Positions 33,127-45,050 of a stretch of DNA of 64,000 nt are shown one piece after another; the first letter of the stretch is position 1, and each line of letters opens with the position of its first letter. Below the pieces are notes generated by a model, which had not been told where the DNA came from, searched no databases, and was given only the letters and a program-made list of their open reading frames with translations. The position numbers and the translations under genes were made by a program. Source of the DNA: Bedellia somnulentella (Eukaryota > Arthropoda > Insecta > Lepidoptera > Bedelliidae); assembly GCA_963576735.1 (NCBI GenBank), contig OY755170.1:17902875-17966874 (forward strand), written 5' to 3'.

Positions 33127-35600
33127 GCTCTGTTACATTCGCTTCGTAGTTAGATAGTGTCCCTCTTTATCGCGCCGCCTTCGTCGGAACGATGTCACGG
33201 CCGGTGTACACCCGCAAGTAAAGTTAGCAATTTGGCAAATTGATGTTTAAGTAGGCCATACACGTTACGGTGTACCGGAGAGGTTACCTGTGCAGGTTTG
33301 CCGGTCGGCATCGTGTATGGGGACATTCGGTGCATCGGAGCGCTTTTCAGTACACCGTACGGTGCCGCCAAAAAGAATCGATTTTCGATTCTGCGCCGGT
33401 ACAAAAAACTGCACAGGTCTATTCCCATACACGCTACGGTCTACCTGCACAAGCACACCTGCACAGGTAGGCCTCTCCGGTACACCGTAGTGTGTGTGGC
33501 CGCCTTTAGGTATTGATTTAGATCGTGATGATGTTCAACCTTTTAATTCAAATACAGATGGTAATTTAAATACTACGGCACTATCTAAGCTTATGAACTA
33601 TACATTATGTCATATTACCGTGTCGACGTCACGCTAAAGTCTAGAGTTTAAATTATTGGCGGTGCTATTTGAAAAGTATTTCTAAGAATTGCGTTTATCT
33701 TTCCGTTGATGCGCTTTGTCTTACCGACGTTCCATGGGTAATTGATTTCAATCTTCAGTTGATATGCCTGCGGATGGCTTGTTATATCTAATTTTTTTTA
33801 AAAGTTAGCAAACTTCACTTTTCTTCATACCATCCTTAAGGAGAATTGAAATAGCAATTCAAAAGTGTCAATTGTATGTTATGTTCCTAGTAACTTATTT
33901 GCATGTAGCGAAAATGTAAATGAACGAATATTGTTACCTATCGTAGAGCGGTAGTAATTTTATAATGTACCATTTTATATTTACTTTGTGCTTTATATTC
34001 AAAATTTTAAAAATTATTGGTAAATTGATGTGCCATAGTATTATGTATTTTATAACTAAGATTAATATAATATTTATATATGTTATGAGTTTTTAAATTA
34101 TAGTTAAAGAACTAAGATTCAGTGGAGGCTTCGACCCATCCTCAAATATAATGTATGAAAAAAAAGTGTTAAAATTTTATTTGAAATTATGTAAAACGAC
34201 AAAACTTTTAACAGTTGAACAGGCAACTTCCCATGTGCAAATTATTTAAAACCTGACATCACACTTAGTTCACTATAGTACCAAAATCTATTATGTATCT
34301 AATATTTGATATTCAAAAAACGTCATTTAGGTAGTAAAAAAATCTTTTAATTTCAGAGATAGTTCCGTTTAGTTGTTTGGGACCACTAATACATTATAAT
34401 TGAATGTTATTTCATGTTAAAAATGTGAAAGACTGAAGGATGGGTCGCATATTAGCATTATCCTTTTATCACTTAGTACACTAATTTATATAATTCTCTC
34501 TTATGATTTTATAAAATTGAAGTAAGTGGTCAAGTAATGTTGAAATTTACCATGCATTGTGTATTATTGGATAATTTAGTAAATATGTAACTGTGCTGAG
34601 CGCCACATTTAGAGATGAACTATTAAACTAAATATTGTGAGTACATGAGATATTGTGGTTTCACGGAAACATGAAGTTAATGTTTATGGGATTTGGTATA
34701 GGTGTTGCAGTAGCTTATTATGGAGCGCATATTTTCCCAACGACTCGCTCCCTCATTTACGACACTCCAGTTTTTTGGATCTCATCAAAACACCATTACA
34801 TTATTTTCAAGGCTGTGATTTATTTCCGTGGTTACAAATATTTTGCTTCACATATATCTATACATTTAATTTTAAATTTACACATAACTTTATAATCTAC
34901 TTAGTAAGAGTTAAGAATGATATCTTTTCATGTTTTTATGCAATGTCAGTAAAGGTGTCTAGCTTACCTTCGGCAGTAGTGAATGTTAGATGACTGTTGT
35001 GCTATTGGCAGGAAAATGGAGGCTAATAAAAATCTGATTTATAAATGTAATCCGTGTACTAATTACCGTAGTGTTTTTTAGGATAATGTATTTTCTATGT
35101 TAATATTTTACATCATTTTTCTAAACAGCCAAAAGAATCCATCCTAAGACTATGAGACTGAATTATAATGATTCGTAATTGACAATAAGAGGCGTCCATA
35201 GCTATACATTTTGAACACACTTTACATTCATCATAATGATCGTTTTACTCTTCCCAAGCTTGATGAAAACGTCATTTTTTTAAGGATCATGTGATCCTTA
35301 TTTTGTATCTACTTATTGTCTTAGAAGGGCTTATATTTTACAAATAATGTGTTAATATATCGCTATATTGGCAAACCCTTACAGGATACGTTTAGCAAAA
35401 AATATTTGAGTTTTAAAAACAATATGAATACCATTGTTACCTTATATGAAATATGTGTGCACCCAGATGTTTGTACATTGCTTCTGCACATTTGCATATA
35501 GAACTATTATACATGAATGTGTGTATTGTGTGTATGTTTGTAATTATAAATATATTTTTTTTCAATCGAACTGTTTTTGAGAAATAAAAAAAACTGTAAT
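33127..35600 (+). other. Probable pico 3' UTR and flank
   Basis: No credible coding frame follows the stop. AATAAA signals occur at 35583-35588 and 36091-36096; either could end the transcript. It contains the foldback element below, and a small palindrome AAGGATCATGTGATCCTT near 35282-35299. Confidence 0.4.
33254..33501. mobile_element. Near-palindromic foldback (about 250 bp) 130 bp after the pico stop
   Basis: The left end (GGCCATACACGTTACGGTGT then ACCGGAGAGG) is repeated inverted at the right end (CCTCTCCGGTACACCGTAGT then GTGTGTGGCC). Inner arms pair again through CCTGTGCAGGT and CCATACACG blocks. It could be a MITE; no clear target duplication is seen. If pico is transcribed through it, the RNA would form a long stem. 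Confidence 0.75.
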
Positions 35601-36328
35601 GTAGAAACAAATTGATGTTGTATTAAATAATATTTAGCCTAAAGACTGTTTTCCTCAGGGTATTTTTATCCCAATTTAACGTATCCTACTCTTTTTTATT
35701 AAGCCCCTTCAACTAATGAAACTAAAACATTAAATTCCAATGATTTCAATTGTAATACCATTTATGGCTTATACATAATTATATTGATTGGATAGTATAA
35801 GATTAATAAATGTCTGTAGCAAATCTTATGCATTTATAACGTGGTAGCTAGAATGTTGTGAAAATGATTTGTTATTAGCGGTTTTTGTGTACTTTTAAGA
35901 GCTGATTTATTTAAATTATTCTAGCACAACTTTAAGAAGGTACCAATCACGTAGATATGAAGCTTGTGCTTCGAATGATTACCGTGTACAGATAACAAAT
36001 AATTATTATTACTTTTATATTACAAATATAAGAAATTTCAATTTAAACCGCTTTTTATTTCTTGTATTTAAGAGTATCTCAATGTTTCTCAATAAACTTT
36101 TATTGCATACCATAAGTGTACAAATACTTGATGTTAATCACCGTACAGCAATAACTATGAACCCTGTTGGGCACATGCAATTTTACAATTTACCTGGGTT
36201 TTTATTAATTTTATGCATTTATCACCAAGTAGTCCAAAGTTGACCAATAGTATGACCTGGATCGCATATGTGGGTCAAACAAATGATTTTTACAGGCGAT
36301 TCATAAAGAAAAATAAATAAGTTGCTTA

Positions 36329-36440
36329 CAGGGCTTATACCGCAAATACACCCTAGACATACCTCCTTTACTCCTTCCCTCCTGGACAAGATGGTAAAAG
36401 TTTCGCTCAATTTAGACACCCATATTATTCCCAAACAGCT
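36329..36440 (+). repeat. Dispersed repeat fragment shared with 56258-56372
   Basis: Both regions share, in order, CTTATACCG, ATACCTCCTTT, CTCCTGGA and ATTCCCAAA(C/A)AGCTGAAA. Confidence 0.4.
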
Positions 36441-36803
36441 GAAAAAAATAATATACATTGGTAAAAATAAATATATTTATATTGTGCCAAGAAATAAATA
36501 TAAATAAAATTTTACAGTATCCCATTAATCCCGTGAAGAATCTTCCATCCTGCACTGAACTAACTTCCTCCCTAACTTTTAAACTAAGCAAAAATGATAT
36601 CCTAACGTTATTTCGGCTATTCCCAGTAGTCTTACTGGATAGTCTTACCAGTAGGACTAATGAGATTTTTATTCCCAATAGTCTTACCGAAAGTAGGACA
36701 TTGTCTATGGCGTATTTTTCCCATTAGTCTTACTTGACATTTATTTTAGAAACATAGACCTCGTAACTATTAGACATAGACAGTACCTTATTAATATATT
36801 TAA

Positions 36804-36887
36804 TACAGATCCACAATCTTTTCTTGGCCGGCGGCGACTACCTACCTACCTAGTCGCCGCCGGCCAAGAAAAGATTGTGGATCTGTA
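36804..36887. repeat. Perfect hairpin, 37-bp arms with 10-nt loop
   Basis: The left arm at 36804-36840 (TACAGATCCACAATC... ending GGCGGCGACTA) is matched without mismatch by the inverse at 36851-36887. The loop is CCTACCTACC. The inner half of the arm is GC-rich, unlike the surroundings. It lies inside the class II element. Confidence 0.95.
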
Positions 36888-37538
36888 CATACAACGCATA
36901 CAACACTTGTTTGTAATTTTCAGTTTTACTGATTTATTACTAAGGAATGTACATTTTAGACACGATTTTTTTTCTTTTATTTTGATAAATGAGAAGTTAT
37001 AACGTTTACAAAGTTTTTTGGAAAATAACTTAAGCAGCTATAAAAAAATACGTAAATTTAACTTTCAATTGAAGTACCAGGAACGCATAAAGTACAAGTT
37101 GTTATGACGTAATAAACTTGAAAATCTGTACAAATATTTTTCCGATGCTTAATTTATCTTACCTATTTTATGTGTCTGCTGTCTCTATGTCCAGAGGTCG
37201 ACGTGATATTTTTCATGAATAGGTTATTAATAGGGTTGTTGTGGTCGGTTTGTTTGTTTGCGTAGGTCTCCCATAAGGTTGACCGACGACTTCGTCGTGA
37301 TAAAATTTTTGGGCAGCACAGAACCGGTTTTTATGGAGATCTTTCGGAAAAGCCTTTCTCCACCTGTGGGCGTCTTTTGGTTGATTCTTCTGTCTGATTA
37401 TTCTATAATTCTGATTTTGAAAAACTCCAACTGATAATTTTGTATAAAACCAATAGGCTTTTTTTTATTTATGCTGCTTTTATGTTTATGCTACCCTGGT
37501 ACTTTAAATACAAAAAATTAAAAAAAATATACTATAAA

Positions 37539-37651
37539 TACATACATACATATACTTACGGCTATGTTTCCCTAGAAGGGGTAGCCAGAGCTAAGGAATT
37601 ATAAATTCCTCAGCCACTTTTGGAAGTTGAGTGGGGAAAAGATGGTAAAAT
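37539..37651 (-). mobile_element. 5'-truncated RTE-linked SINE nested in the class II element
   Basis: Minus-strand copy from CCATCTTTTCCCCACTC to the TATG tail. ACTATAAATACATA-like sequence flanks both sides (near 37531 and 37653), consistent with a target duplication. Confidence 0.82.
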
Positions 37652-38047
37652 AACTATAAATACATAGTTATTTTACCTTTTGAAGACTGTATTTTGGCGG
37701 AAAATATATTACAACCACAAACTCATTCCCATGTATATTGCAAATTATTTAGTTCATGGCAAATACACCTCAAAAAAATACAATGTGACAGGTAATCAGC
37801 CAAAAAAAAATTCGATTTTAAATCATACATTCAATTTCACTAAGGAGGTATGTCTATTAATCTTATTTGGTCTACATAAAAGTTGGAACATATAGAGGTA
37901 CCAAAAAGTTTTGATTGGTTAGTAAGACTACTGGGAATTATTTTCCCAATAGTCTTACTAGTAAGTCTATTGGGACAAAAAATCCCAATAGCTCTACCGG
38001 TAAGACTATCGAGTAAGACTACTGGGAATAGCCGCGTTATTTATCCG

Positions 38048-38960
38048 TATATATAAAAGGACACTGAATTAAAATCAACGCACAGCCGAAACTACTGTAC
38101 TTAGAAACTTGAGATTTTGTTCAGAGTAGTAAACAAAAATCTTCCAAAGGGGTGGAATAGGAGACTTAGGAGAGTAAAGTTTGTATTCAAATTATCTTAT
38201 TTCTGTCTTTAGAACCTCAAGGCAATTTCACAAATTTCAAATTTGAAATAGAGGGCATTTACGATGTAAATGAGCATTGAATAGAGATTTCCGGACTTCA
38301 TCCCCTAAATGGGTAAAATTGGAGGTACAGTTTTTGAATTATCAGTAATTTGGTACTTAATTACGCCTGCACTACAGAAACTAGGTCTTATATCGCGCAG
38401 ACGAAGTTATAATAAATATATAAATGCCAAAACTTACTTATTATAATCAACTCACAACCGAAAATACTATAATATATAGAAACTTTCAATTTTGTGGAGG
38501 GGTGTCTTGTTAGGTATTATGTACGTGAGCACTAAGAAGGTAATGTCAGTAATTCCAACCCTTAAGGGGATGAAATAGGTATTTGATAACACTTTTTCAT
38601 GATTGGCGTAGGGGAAAGAAACAAAATGTAAAGGGGTGTAGTTTTCAAAAAATTACGTTATTTATTTGCCGAAAAACTGAAAATTTAGTAAAGGATCCCA
38701 TTTTGTGATATAAACAAGCATTTAAACAGTAATTTTAGGAATACATCCCCTGAACTGAAAAAAATAGGGTTTGAAGATAACATTATGTATAAGATAACAC
38801 GAAAATAGGTATGTATGTTTTTGATTACAAATATAAACTATGTAGGTGAGAGGGACAAAATTCTTACCTAAAAGGATATAATTTTAGGATGATTAGATGT
38901 CCGGTACTCAATCACGAATGAACTACACTACCAAACTAGGTTTTATGTCACGCATACGAA
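38048..38960 (+). mobile_element. Helitron-like or related non-autonomous repeat, decayed
   Basis: Starts TATATATAAAAGGACACTGA, followed by ATCAACGCACAGCCGAAACT, and ends near CACGCATACGAAGTTGCGCGG. An internal near-repeat (ATCAACTCACAACCGAAAAT at about 38447, TTTATGTCACGCATACGAAG against TTATATCGCGCAGACGAAG) suggests two tandem relics. The TCACGCGGACGAAGTCGCG-type ending is familiar from lepidopteran Helitron-like repeats. Precise ends are not seen. Confidence 0.4.
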
Positions 38961-38977
38961 GTTGCGCGGTACAACTA

Positions 38978-39228
38978 CATACATTCATATACTCACGGCT
39001 ATAAATCCCTAGAAGGGGTAGCCACAGCTAAGGAATTCGAAATTCCTCAGCCACGTTTGGAAAGTTGAGTGGGGAAAAGATGGTAAAATAAAGGTTGTTT
39101 ATGATGGGTCTCCAACCGCATCGCTTTAAAATCCCTTAAAGGCTCCAATACCGTTAGTCGCCTCTTACCTACACCCACCGGAAGAAATGGGCTAGTGCTA
39201 TACTAAGCCGACACTACACAGCAACCAC
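38978..39228 (-). mobile_element. Full-length RTE-linked SINE
   Basis: Minus strand, from GTGTAGTGTCGGCTTAG to the TATG-type tail. TACAACTA at 38970-38977 and 39229-39236 is the likely target duplication. Confidence 0.85.
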
Positions 39229-39582
39229 TACAACTATTTGCACGGTACTATTAGTCCGATATAAATCATGAAACTTTGAGTTAACAATACTTTGTTCGGT
39301 GGAGCACTTCAAGCGCCATCAACTCAGTAGTTCTATACATCAGTACCTTAAAATTATATTTATATTATATAGTTTATGCTAAACAGCCCCTAATTAGCTT
39401 TAATGGAAATATGATAAGTACATGTGCAGCCATTTTGCTTCCACAGTGTGTTATAGAGGTTGAGGGTGCTGCCAGTAAACGTTAAATACTTTAGTTAAGG
39501 AAATTACTTAGAAGAAGTCAGAAACTCACCTAGTAATTTGCTAGTGATTCCCTTCCCTTGGTTATTTCATCGTATTTATTTG

Positions 39583-42456
39583 CTGTGAAGTGTCGGCATA
39601 GAATAGCACTACCCCATCTCTTACCGTGGGTGTCTCGTAGAAGTCGACTGAGGGAATAGGGCTTTTTCATCTCCGCCCTTAGACTAATCCAAGTTCTGCC
39701 GTGCTGAGGGATGCGTGGCCAGGGGTGAGCTTGATCGCTAGCGTGCCGCCGTCCCGGAGCCTGGTGCACTCCGGGTATTAATTAACCTTACCTAGTCAAG
39801 CGGGGCTCTGGCTCATATTTCCCTTGCTTTTCGTGGGGACCGAATGTGTTTAAAAAACAACAATTAAACGCGGTGGCGGTGATGTGGCTCGCCACTCATC
39901 ACGCCGCGCCGTGGTTCCTCGCGGGGCGAAAAGTGAGCCAAAGAGACCCGCTTTAGTACGATGAATTAGTGTGGAGGGATGCATGAGAAATTAGATGAAG
40001 TATGTTTGATTATGGAAGAAAGAAAACAAGATTTTCTGTGTGTAAATGAAACGAAGCGCAAGGAAAAAGAGGTTTCACAACTTGGCCCATTTACAGCTAT
40101 CTGGTTGGGAGTTGCTGAGAGTGACAGAGCTTGCCAAGGCGTGGGGCTTATGATATCTGAAAGGATGGTTAAGTACATGAAAGATTATGCATGTGTGAGT
40201 CCAAGGCTCCTATGGATAAAGGTGAAGGTAGGGCTTGTCCGGATGCGCATAATTTGCGTATATGCTCCGGACATGTCCAGATCACTATCCGAGAGGAAGG
40301 AGTTTTGGAATCTGTTAGACGATGTTGCGAATGGGTGGGATTAAAATGAGAAAATTGTTATGCTAGGAGATTTTAATGGTTGGGTTGGTGTGTCACGCAA
40401 TGGTTGTGAAAGAGTTTTAGGAAAGTTTAGTGATAAAAGAGTGAACGAGAATGGTGAGAAAGTTATTGATGTATGTTTGGAAAGGAATCTTTGTTTGAAC
40501 ACAAAGATATCCATATGTATACTAGACAGAGAGCAAGCGAGAGAAGTATGATAGATTTATATAGATTATAGAGATGGATCAAAGGCTAAGAGCAAAGGTT
40601 GTTGACACCAGAGTCTATAGGGGCACTAACGTTGGCACAGACCACTTTCTCGTGATATCACGATTGAGAGGACTGTGCACGCGTTGGCGTCACAGGGCCA
40701 AAGTGTCGACAACTGAATTTGCGAGAATAAAAGTGGAGAAATTGGAAGAGGATGAAAATACTAGAGATGAATGAAATGAATATATGAATAAATTGGACGA
40801 CAGACTAAGTTGCGTGGAGATGAAGGATGAATTGGAAATAGAAGAAGTATGGGATGTGCTGAAATCGTCAATGGTTGATTAGCATCCATTTCTTCGCCAA
40901 TCGGCAGTAATGTTGATTGGAACGACGTTATGTGTGACTTTAGTGACAGTGAGATCAATATGGAAGAAATAATGAAAGCAATGAAAAGTATGAAACTAGG
41001 GAAAGCGGCAGGGTATGACAGGATAAACACCGAAATGCTGAGGGCTGGTAAAGAGGTGGTGGCTTCCTGGTTGTACTTCGTTTTCCACAAATGCTGATCG
41101 AGTGGCAAAGTGCCACAAGACTGGTGCAAAGCGGTAATTGTGCCTTTATATAAAGGAAAGAGGTCACACCAGGAGGTACATTGTATGCAAAGGTTTTGAT
41201 TGAAAGAGTGATGAATGAAACGGATGATAAAATTTGGGATGTGCAAGCAAGATTCAGAAAGGGAATGGGATGTATGGACCAAATCTTCTCTTTAAGGAGC
41301 ATCACCGAAAAGTTCTTAGCTAAGAACCGAAAGGTGTATTGCTCCTTCATAGATTTAGAGAAGGCGTATGATAGGGTCGTAAGAAAGTATTTATGGGAGT
41401 TGTTGTCCAAGTTCGGTTTAGGGAGTCAACTTATACGTGCACGGATATCACTCTATGAGGATTCCAGTGCATTTGTGATAGTAAACGGGGAAAATACTGA
41501 CTGGTTCGGGATCTCTCGGGGTGTCCGACCGGGTTGTGTAGCTTCTCCGTGGCTCTTCAATTTGTTCATGGATGACTGTTTAACAGAGTTGCGTGAAAGT
41601 GATTATGGATTGAGAATGGGTGGATTCATCATTAAATGCTTCTTATATGTCGACGATCTAGAGCTACTTGATGAATAATGCATGTGCGTGTTTTGAAAAA
41701 AAGGGAATGAGGGTGAATGTAGATAAAACCAAAACTATGTTTTTTGAGAGAGAGGAGAATATGACCGAATACGTGATTGAGATTAATGGTGAGAAAGTGG
41801 AACCAGTGAAAGAGTTTGTGTTTGTTTACTGAAAGGAAAGTGTGATGAAGATATCGAGAGAAGAGTGAAAAAGGGTAATGCGGTAAATGGAGCACTGGAT
41901 AGTCTAATATCTAGTCAGTCGGTGTCTGAAAAGGCCCGAATGGTTGTGCATGATGCTGTCCTCGTTCCTACGCTTATGTATGGCAGTGAATGTTGGGTGT
42001 GGCAGAAAAAGCATGAAAACAGAGTGAAAGCAGTAGAAATGAGATACCTCAGAAAAGTTTGTAATGTAAGGTTATGTGATCGTGTGAGGAATGATGTGAT
42101 TCGTGAAAGGTATGGTGCAAAAGATGATATTGTAAGAAAGATAGAAAAAGGAATGTTGAGATGCTTTGGGCACATAGAGCGGACGGATGACAGTAAATTG
42201 GTGAAAGAGATATATAGAGCCAATGTGGAAGGTAATGTTAGTAGAGGACGACCTCGGAGGACACATTTGGATCAAATAGAATATGTGCTCCAAAAGGCAG
42301 GTGTCCGCAGTATGAAGAATAAAAGAGCATGTATGAAAAGATTGATGGATGTAAACGAAGCCAGAGAGGTTTGCCAGGACCGTACAAAGTGGCGATCGAT
42401 AGTCTCTGCCTACCCCAATGGGAACTAACGGCGTGAGAATATGTATGTATGTATGT
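39583..42456 (+). mobile_element. Nearly full-length RTE-type LINE, degenerate
   Basis: The element starts CTGTGAAGTGTCGGCATAGA, close to the head of the local SINE, and ends GGCGTGAGAATATG(TATG)n, like the SINE tail. Between these lie an apurinic-type endonuclease and a reverse transcriptase, broken by stops and deletions. Length (about 2.9 kb) is slightly below the usual 3.2-3.5 kb of RTE elements, explained by deletions near 40880 and 41680. Target duplications are not certain. Confidence 0.9.
39979..42428 (+). pseudogene. RTE endonuclease / reverse transcriptase, multiply broken
   Basis: Endonuclease part: DFLCVNETKRKEKEV, GVGLMISERM, RLLWIKVKVGLVRMRIICVY, then after an in-frame TAA at 40342, MLGDFNGWVGV and a segment around TDHFLVISRLRG. 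RT part: EIMKAMKSMKLGKAAGYDRI, FRKGMGCMDQIFSLR, CSFIDLEKAYDRV, ISRGVRPGCVASPWLFNLFM and an active-site box YVDD where YADD is usual. Then a deletion removes the residues joining YVDD to the thumb, and the C-terminal 187 codons (41865-42428) are open to RSIVSAYPNGN. Stops, frameshifts and missing linker regions make it inactive. Confidence 0.9.
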
Positions 42457-44130
42457 TATTTTAGCAATGTTAGCAATGCAATCTCTCTATATTCATACAT
42501 ACTTCTCATTTTATTGCTGATGGGTAGTATCCCTGATTCTGAATTTTTTTTTCGCACTAAGTACTAATATTCTTAATTAGGATGGGGTACTAGTCCCAAA
42601 TCAGTCACCGGTAACATTGACCAACTTCATAAAAAATCATATATATTAAGAAATTCCGCCAACCTACTGATAATTGTAATGTTGTCATATTAAACTTTTG
42701 AAACACATATAAAAACATTTTTGAGCAAAAGAGGCGAAAAATATAAATTACTTTATGATATTTTCTCCCACTTATCTCGTTCATTAATCATCGAGCCGCC
42801 ATCATACTCGTAGTGTAGATACGCGCGTGCAATGTAAGAAGAAATCCATTTGAATTGTGTTATTTTTAGCAGTTTTTCGTTTAGATTTTATAAAATCTGT
42901 CTTTTTATTAATGACCCTTGTGATATTTTGTATTATATTTTGTGTCGAAAATACAACATCCCTCATTCGACAATTATAAATTAAATCAAAATGCAGCACT
43001 GTCTGCAAGAAAATTGGGACTCCTATAATTTTTACGCCTTCATTACATTGCATTGCATTAAAAGTGAATTTCATATGAGTGTATATTTCTTGCTTTTCCA
43101 AAAATTGGTCATTTACTGGTTCAAAAATGGACAATAACTAAAACCAATGATCAAACTTAGACACATTCCATTTATTCAGATTTATGTTTCTATTGAAAAA
43201 AAATAAACGGTTCACATATTTAAGACTTTGTATGTTTATTTGTCCATTAACTGAGCATACAAATGTAAATAAACTACTTTCCTAGGTCTAAAAACATGTA
43301 AATGACAAGCAATTGCAGCCTTAATTTTGCCTTAAGTGGTTTTCCACTGGTTAACTAGGGTTAGTTACATATACTTCTGGAGGTTGAAACAATTGAATTT
43401 TCACTGAGGAGGAAAAGACTATTGATTGCCATTATTTGTATAAAACTGTACTCCCGAATAATTCTACTTCCATTCAATAAGTACAAATTATTCCATTCCA
43501 TATGATACACCTGTCTCTGTCTAATGCAAATCACAGAGTCAAACTAAATCATCGCTTAGTATAAAGTGACATTCTTACATACGAAGACAATCTAATACAG
43601 AATGTTCTCGTTTTTGAGGGTAGATAACTTTATTCTAACTACAACATTTAGGTAGCAGTTATAGTTTCTGTCAGAAATTTGTTAGTGTCAAACATGGCCG
43701 CGCACAGCAAAATTACCTTGTGAAGACGTGTACCATAAGTAAGTTACTTGAGAATTTGTATCCATTGAATTACTGTTTGGATAATAGATGGTTCGTGAGT
43801 CGTTAAACATATTAGATAAACAGAAAGTGCCATAAATATTCTCTTTTTGAATTGGATATAAAATCCATATTTTTTTTTTACTTACAGGTGGTAAGTTTTA
43901 TTGACGTATCCTTAGAACCGTTACTTTTTTCATTAAATCATCATAATATTTTATCTAAGATTACTTATTAGCTAATAACGCCGATAAGGTAAATTGTGTT
44001 TATGTAAAAATATCGCAAAATTAATGACTATCTTTTATTATGTGAGTTTTGTTTTTTAGTGACTGCCATTGTGTGTCAATAGCATATTCTGCTTAAGTGC
44101 ATGTTGCAGTGTAAACTTCTTTGAGTATAA
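42457..44130. other. Gap between the RTE element and the mars gene
   Basis: No confident gene. A possible short 5' exon with ATGGCCGCGCACAGC lies near 43694, and a stop-free 50-codon segment at about 44131-44281 follows an acceptor-like TTGTTGCAG. Both are weak. The mars promoter probably lies here. Confidence 0.4.
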
Positions 44131-44414
44131 ACACACCGCGGAGCCAAGGTAATAGTCAAAACTTTTTGTGTATTTGTTGCAGATACTACTTCTGGTAGTT
44201 TGAATCTGCTTACCCCATCGTCTACCACTAGCAAAATACGAGAGTTAATGTATCCAAGAACGGGCATTTACAAAGCCTAATAACAGTCTCGGAAGTACTT
44301 AAGTACACCTACACCCACCATATAGGTAGAAGATTTAATAACAATTGACAATCTACTTAAACCACCGCCAGAAAACCTTACTTATTAAACGAAAGTAAAT
44401 CATTTGCCAATACA

Positions 44415-45050
44415 ATGTTTCAACAGAATCCGGATGAAGTAGATATTTATTCAATTGGTAGAGAAGGTTTATCAAGTCCAATAATAAGCTTTATACAAAA
44501 GCGTCTCGAAAGGTTATATGGACCTGGAGTACTTGCTCAAGGGTTTTTCAAAGAGAAACGTCATAGAACTGAAAGCCAAACTTCAGACACTCAAAATGTT
44601 ACTGCTGGATCTTCTCGTATCCCAGAATCTTTTAACAGGACCAACTGCACAGATTTAAATTTGTCATTACCTGTGCTGGGGCATTTAAGACCAGGGTTCG
44701 GGGCAGAAATTCCAAATTTTTCACCAAAGAATGGCTCACACAATTTAGAGCTAGAGGTGGCAAGCCAAGACATTGCCCAGGCAAATGATAAGACTGAAAC
44801 ACAGAGTAGCATTGACTCGGACTCTGGAATAGTTGAAAGTAATGAGGACACATTAGTTAATCCTTCTAAAGAAATAGATTTGTCCCATTCAATAGATAAG
44901 ATTTCCCTGAATAGGAGTGTAAATGGAAGTACAAGTGGGTTCAAAGAAGTCATCAATGATGCACGTTACTTTTTGGCCCTAGAGAAAATAGAGACCCAGC
45001 GTCTTCTAGAAATGGCTGATGGTGCTGACAAAGAATTAGAAGATCTTCAG
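44415..45050 (+). CDS. mars: mars exon 1
   Basis: 212 residues starting MFQQNPDEVDIYSIGREGLS, with a basic segment KRLERLYGPGVLAQGFFKEK, a polar middle and the first GKAP-domain helix at its end. The ATG has A-rich upstream context (CAATACAATG). Phase 0 at CAG|GTAACT. Confidence 0.85.

Larger units (their letters stand above)
36614..38034. mobile_element. Class II element (1421 bp) with long inverted repeats and 8-bp duplications
   Basis: The ends are perfect 23-bp inverted repeats, CGGCTATTCCCAGTAGTCTT plus ACT, extending imperfectly to about 75 bp. The exact 8-bp duplication CGTTATTT lies at 36606-36613 and 38035-38042. Many TAGTCTTAC motifs, in both orientations, crowd both subterminal regions, a pattern expected for transposase binding. 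The interior has no transposase but holds a perfect hairpin and a nested SINE. An 8-bp duplication suggests hAT, but the ends do not settle the superfamily. Confidence 0.85.

Noticed and set aside
32402..33157. Several long open frames on both strands overlapping pico exon 13
   Set aside because: They arise from GC-rich Pro/Gly codons of the real exon; residues are Ala/Arg/Pro-rich without family resemblance, and the pico frame is confirmed by splice phase and motifs.
33265..33516. Open frames in the pico 3' foldback
   Set aside because: They mirror each other because the sequence is near-palindromic; no coding signal.
43694..43720. ATGGCCGCGCACAGC start followed by a donor-like GTGAAG
   Set aside because: Its phase does not join the open frame at 44182, and mars has a good start of its own at 44415.
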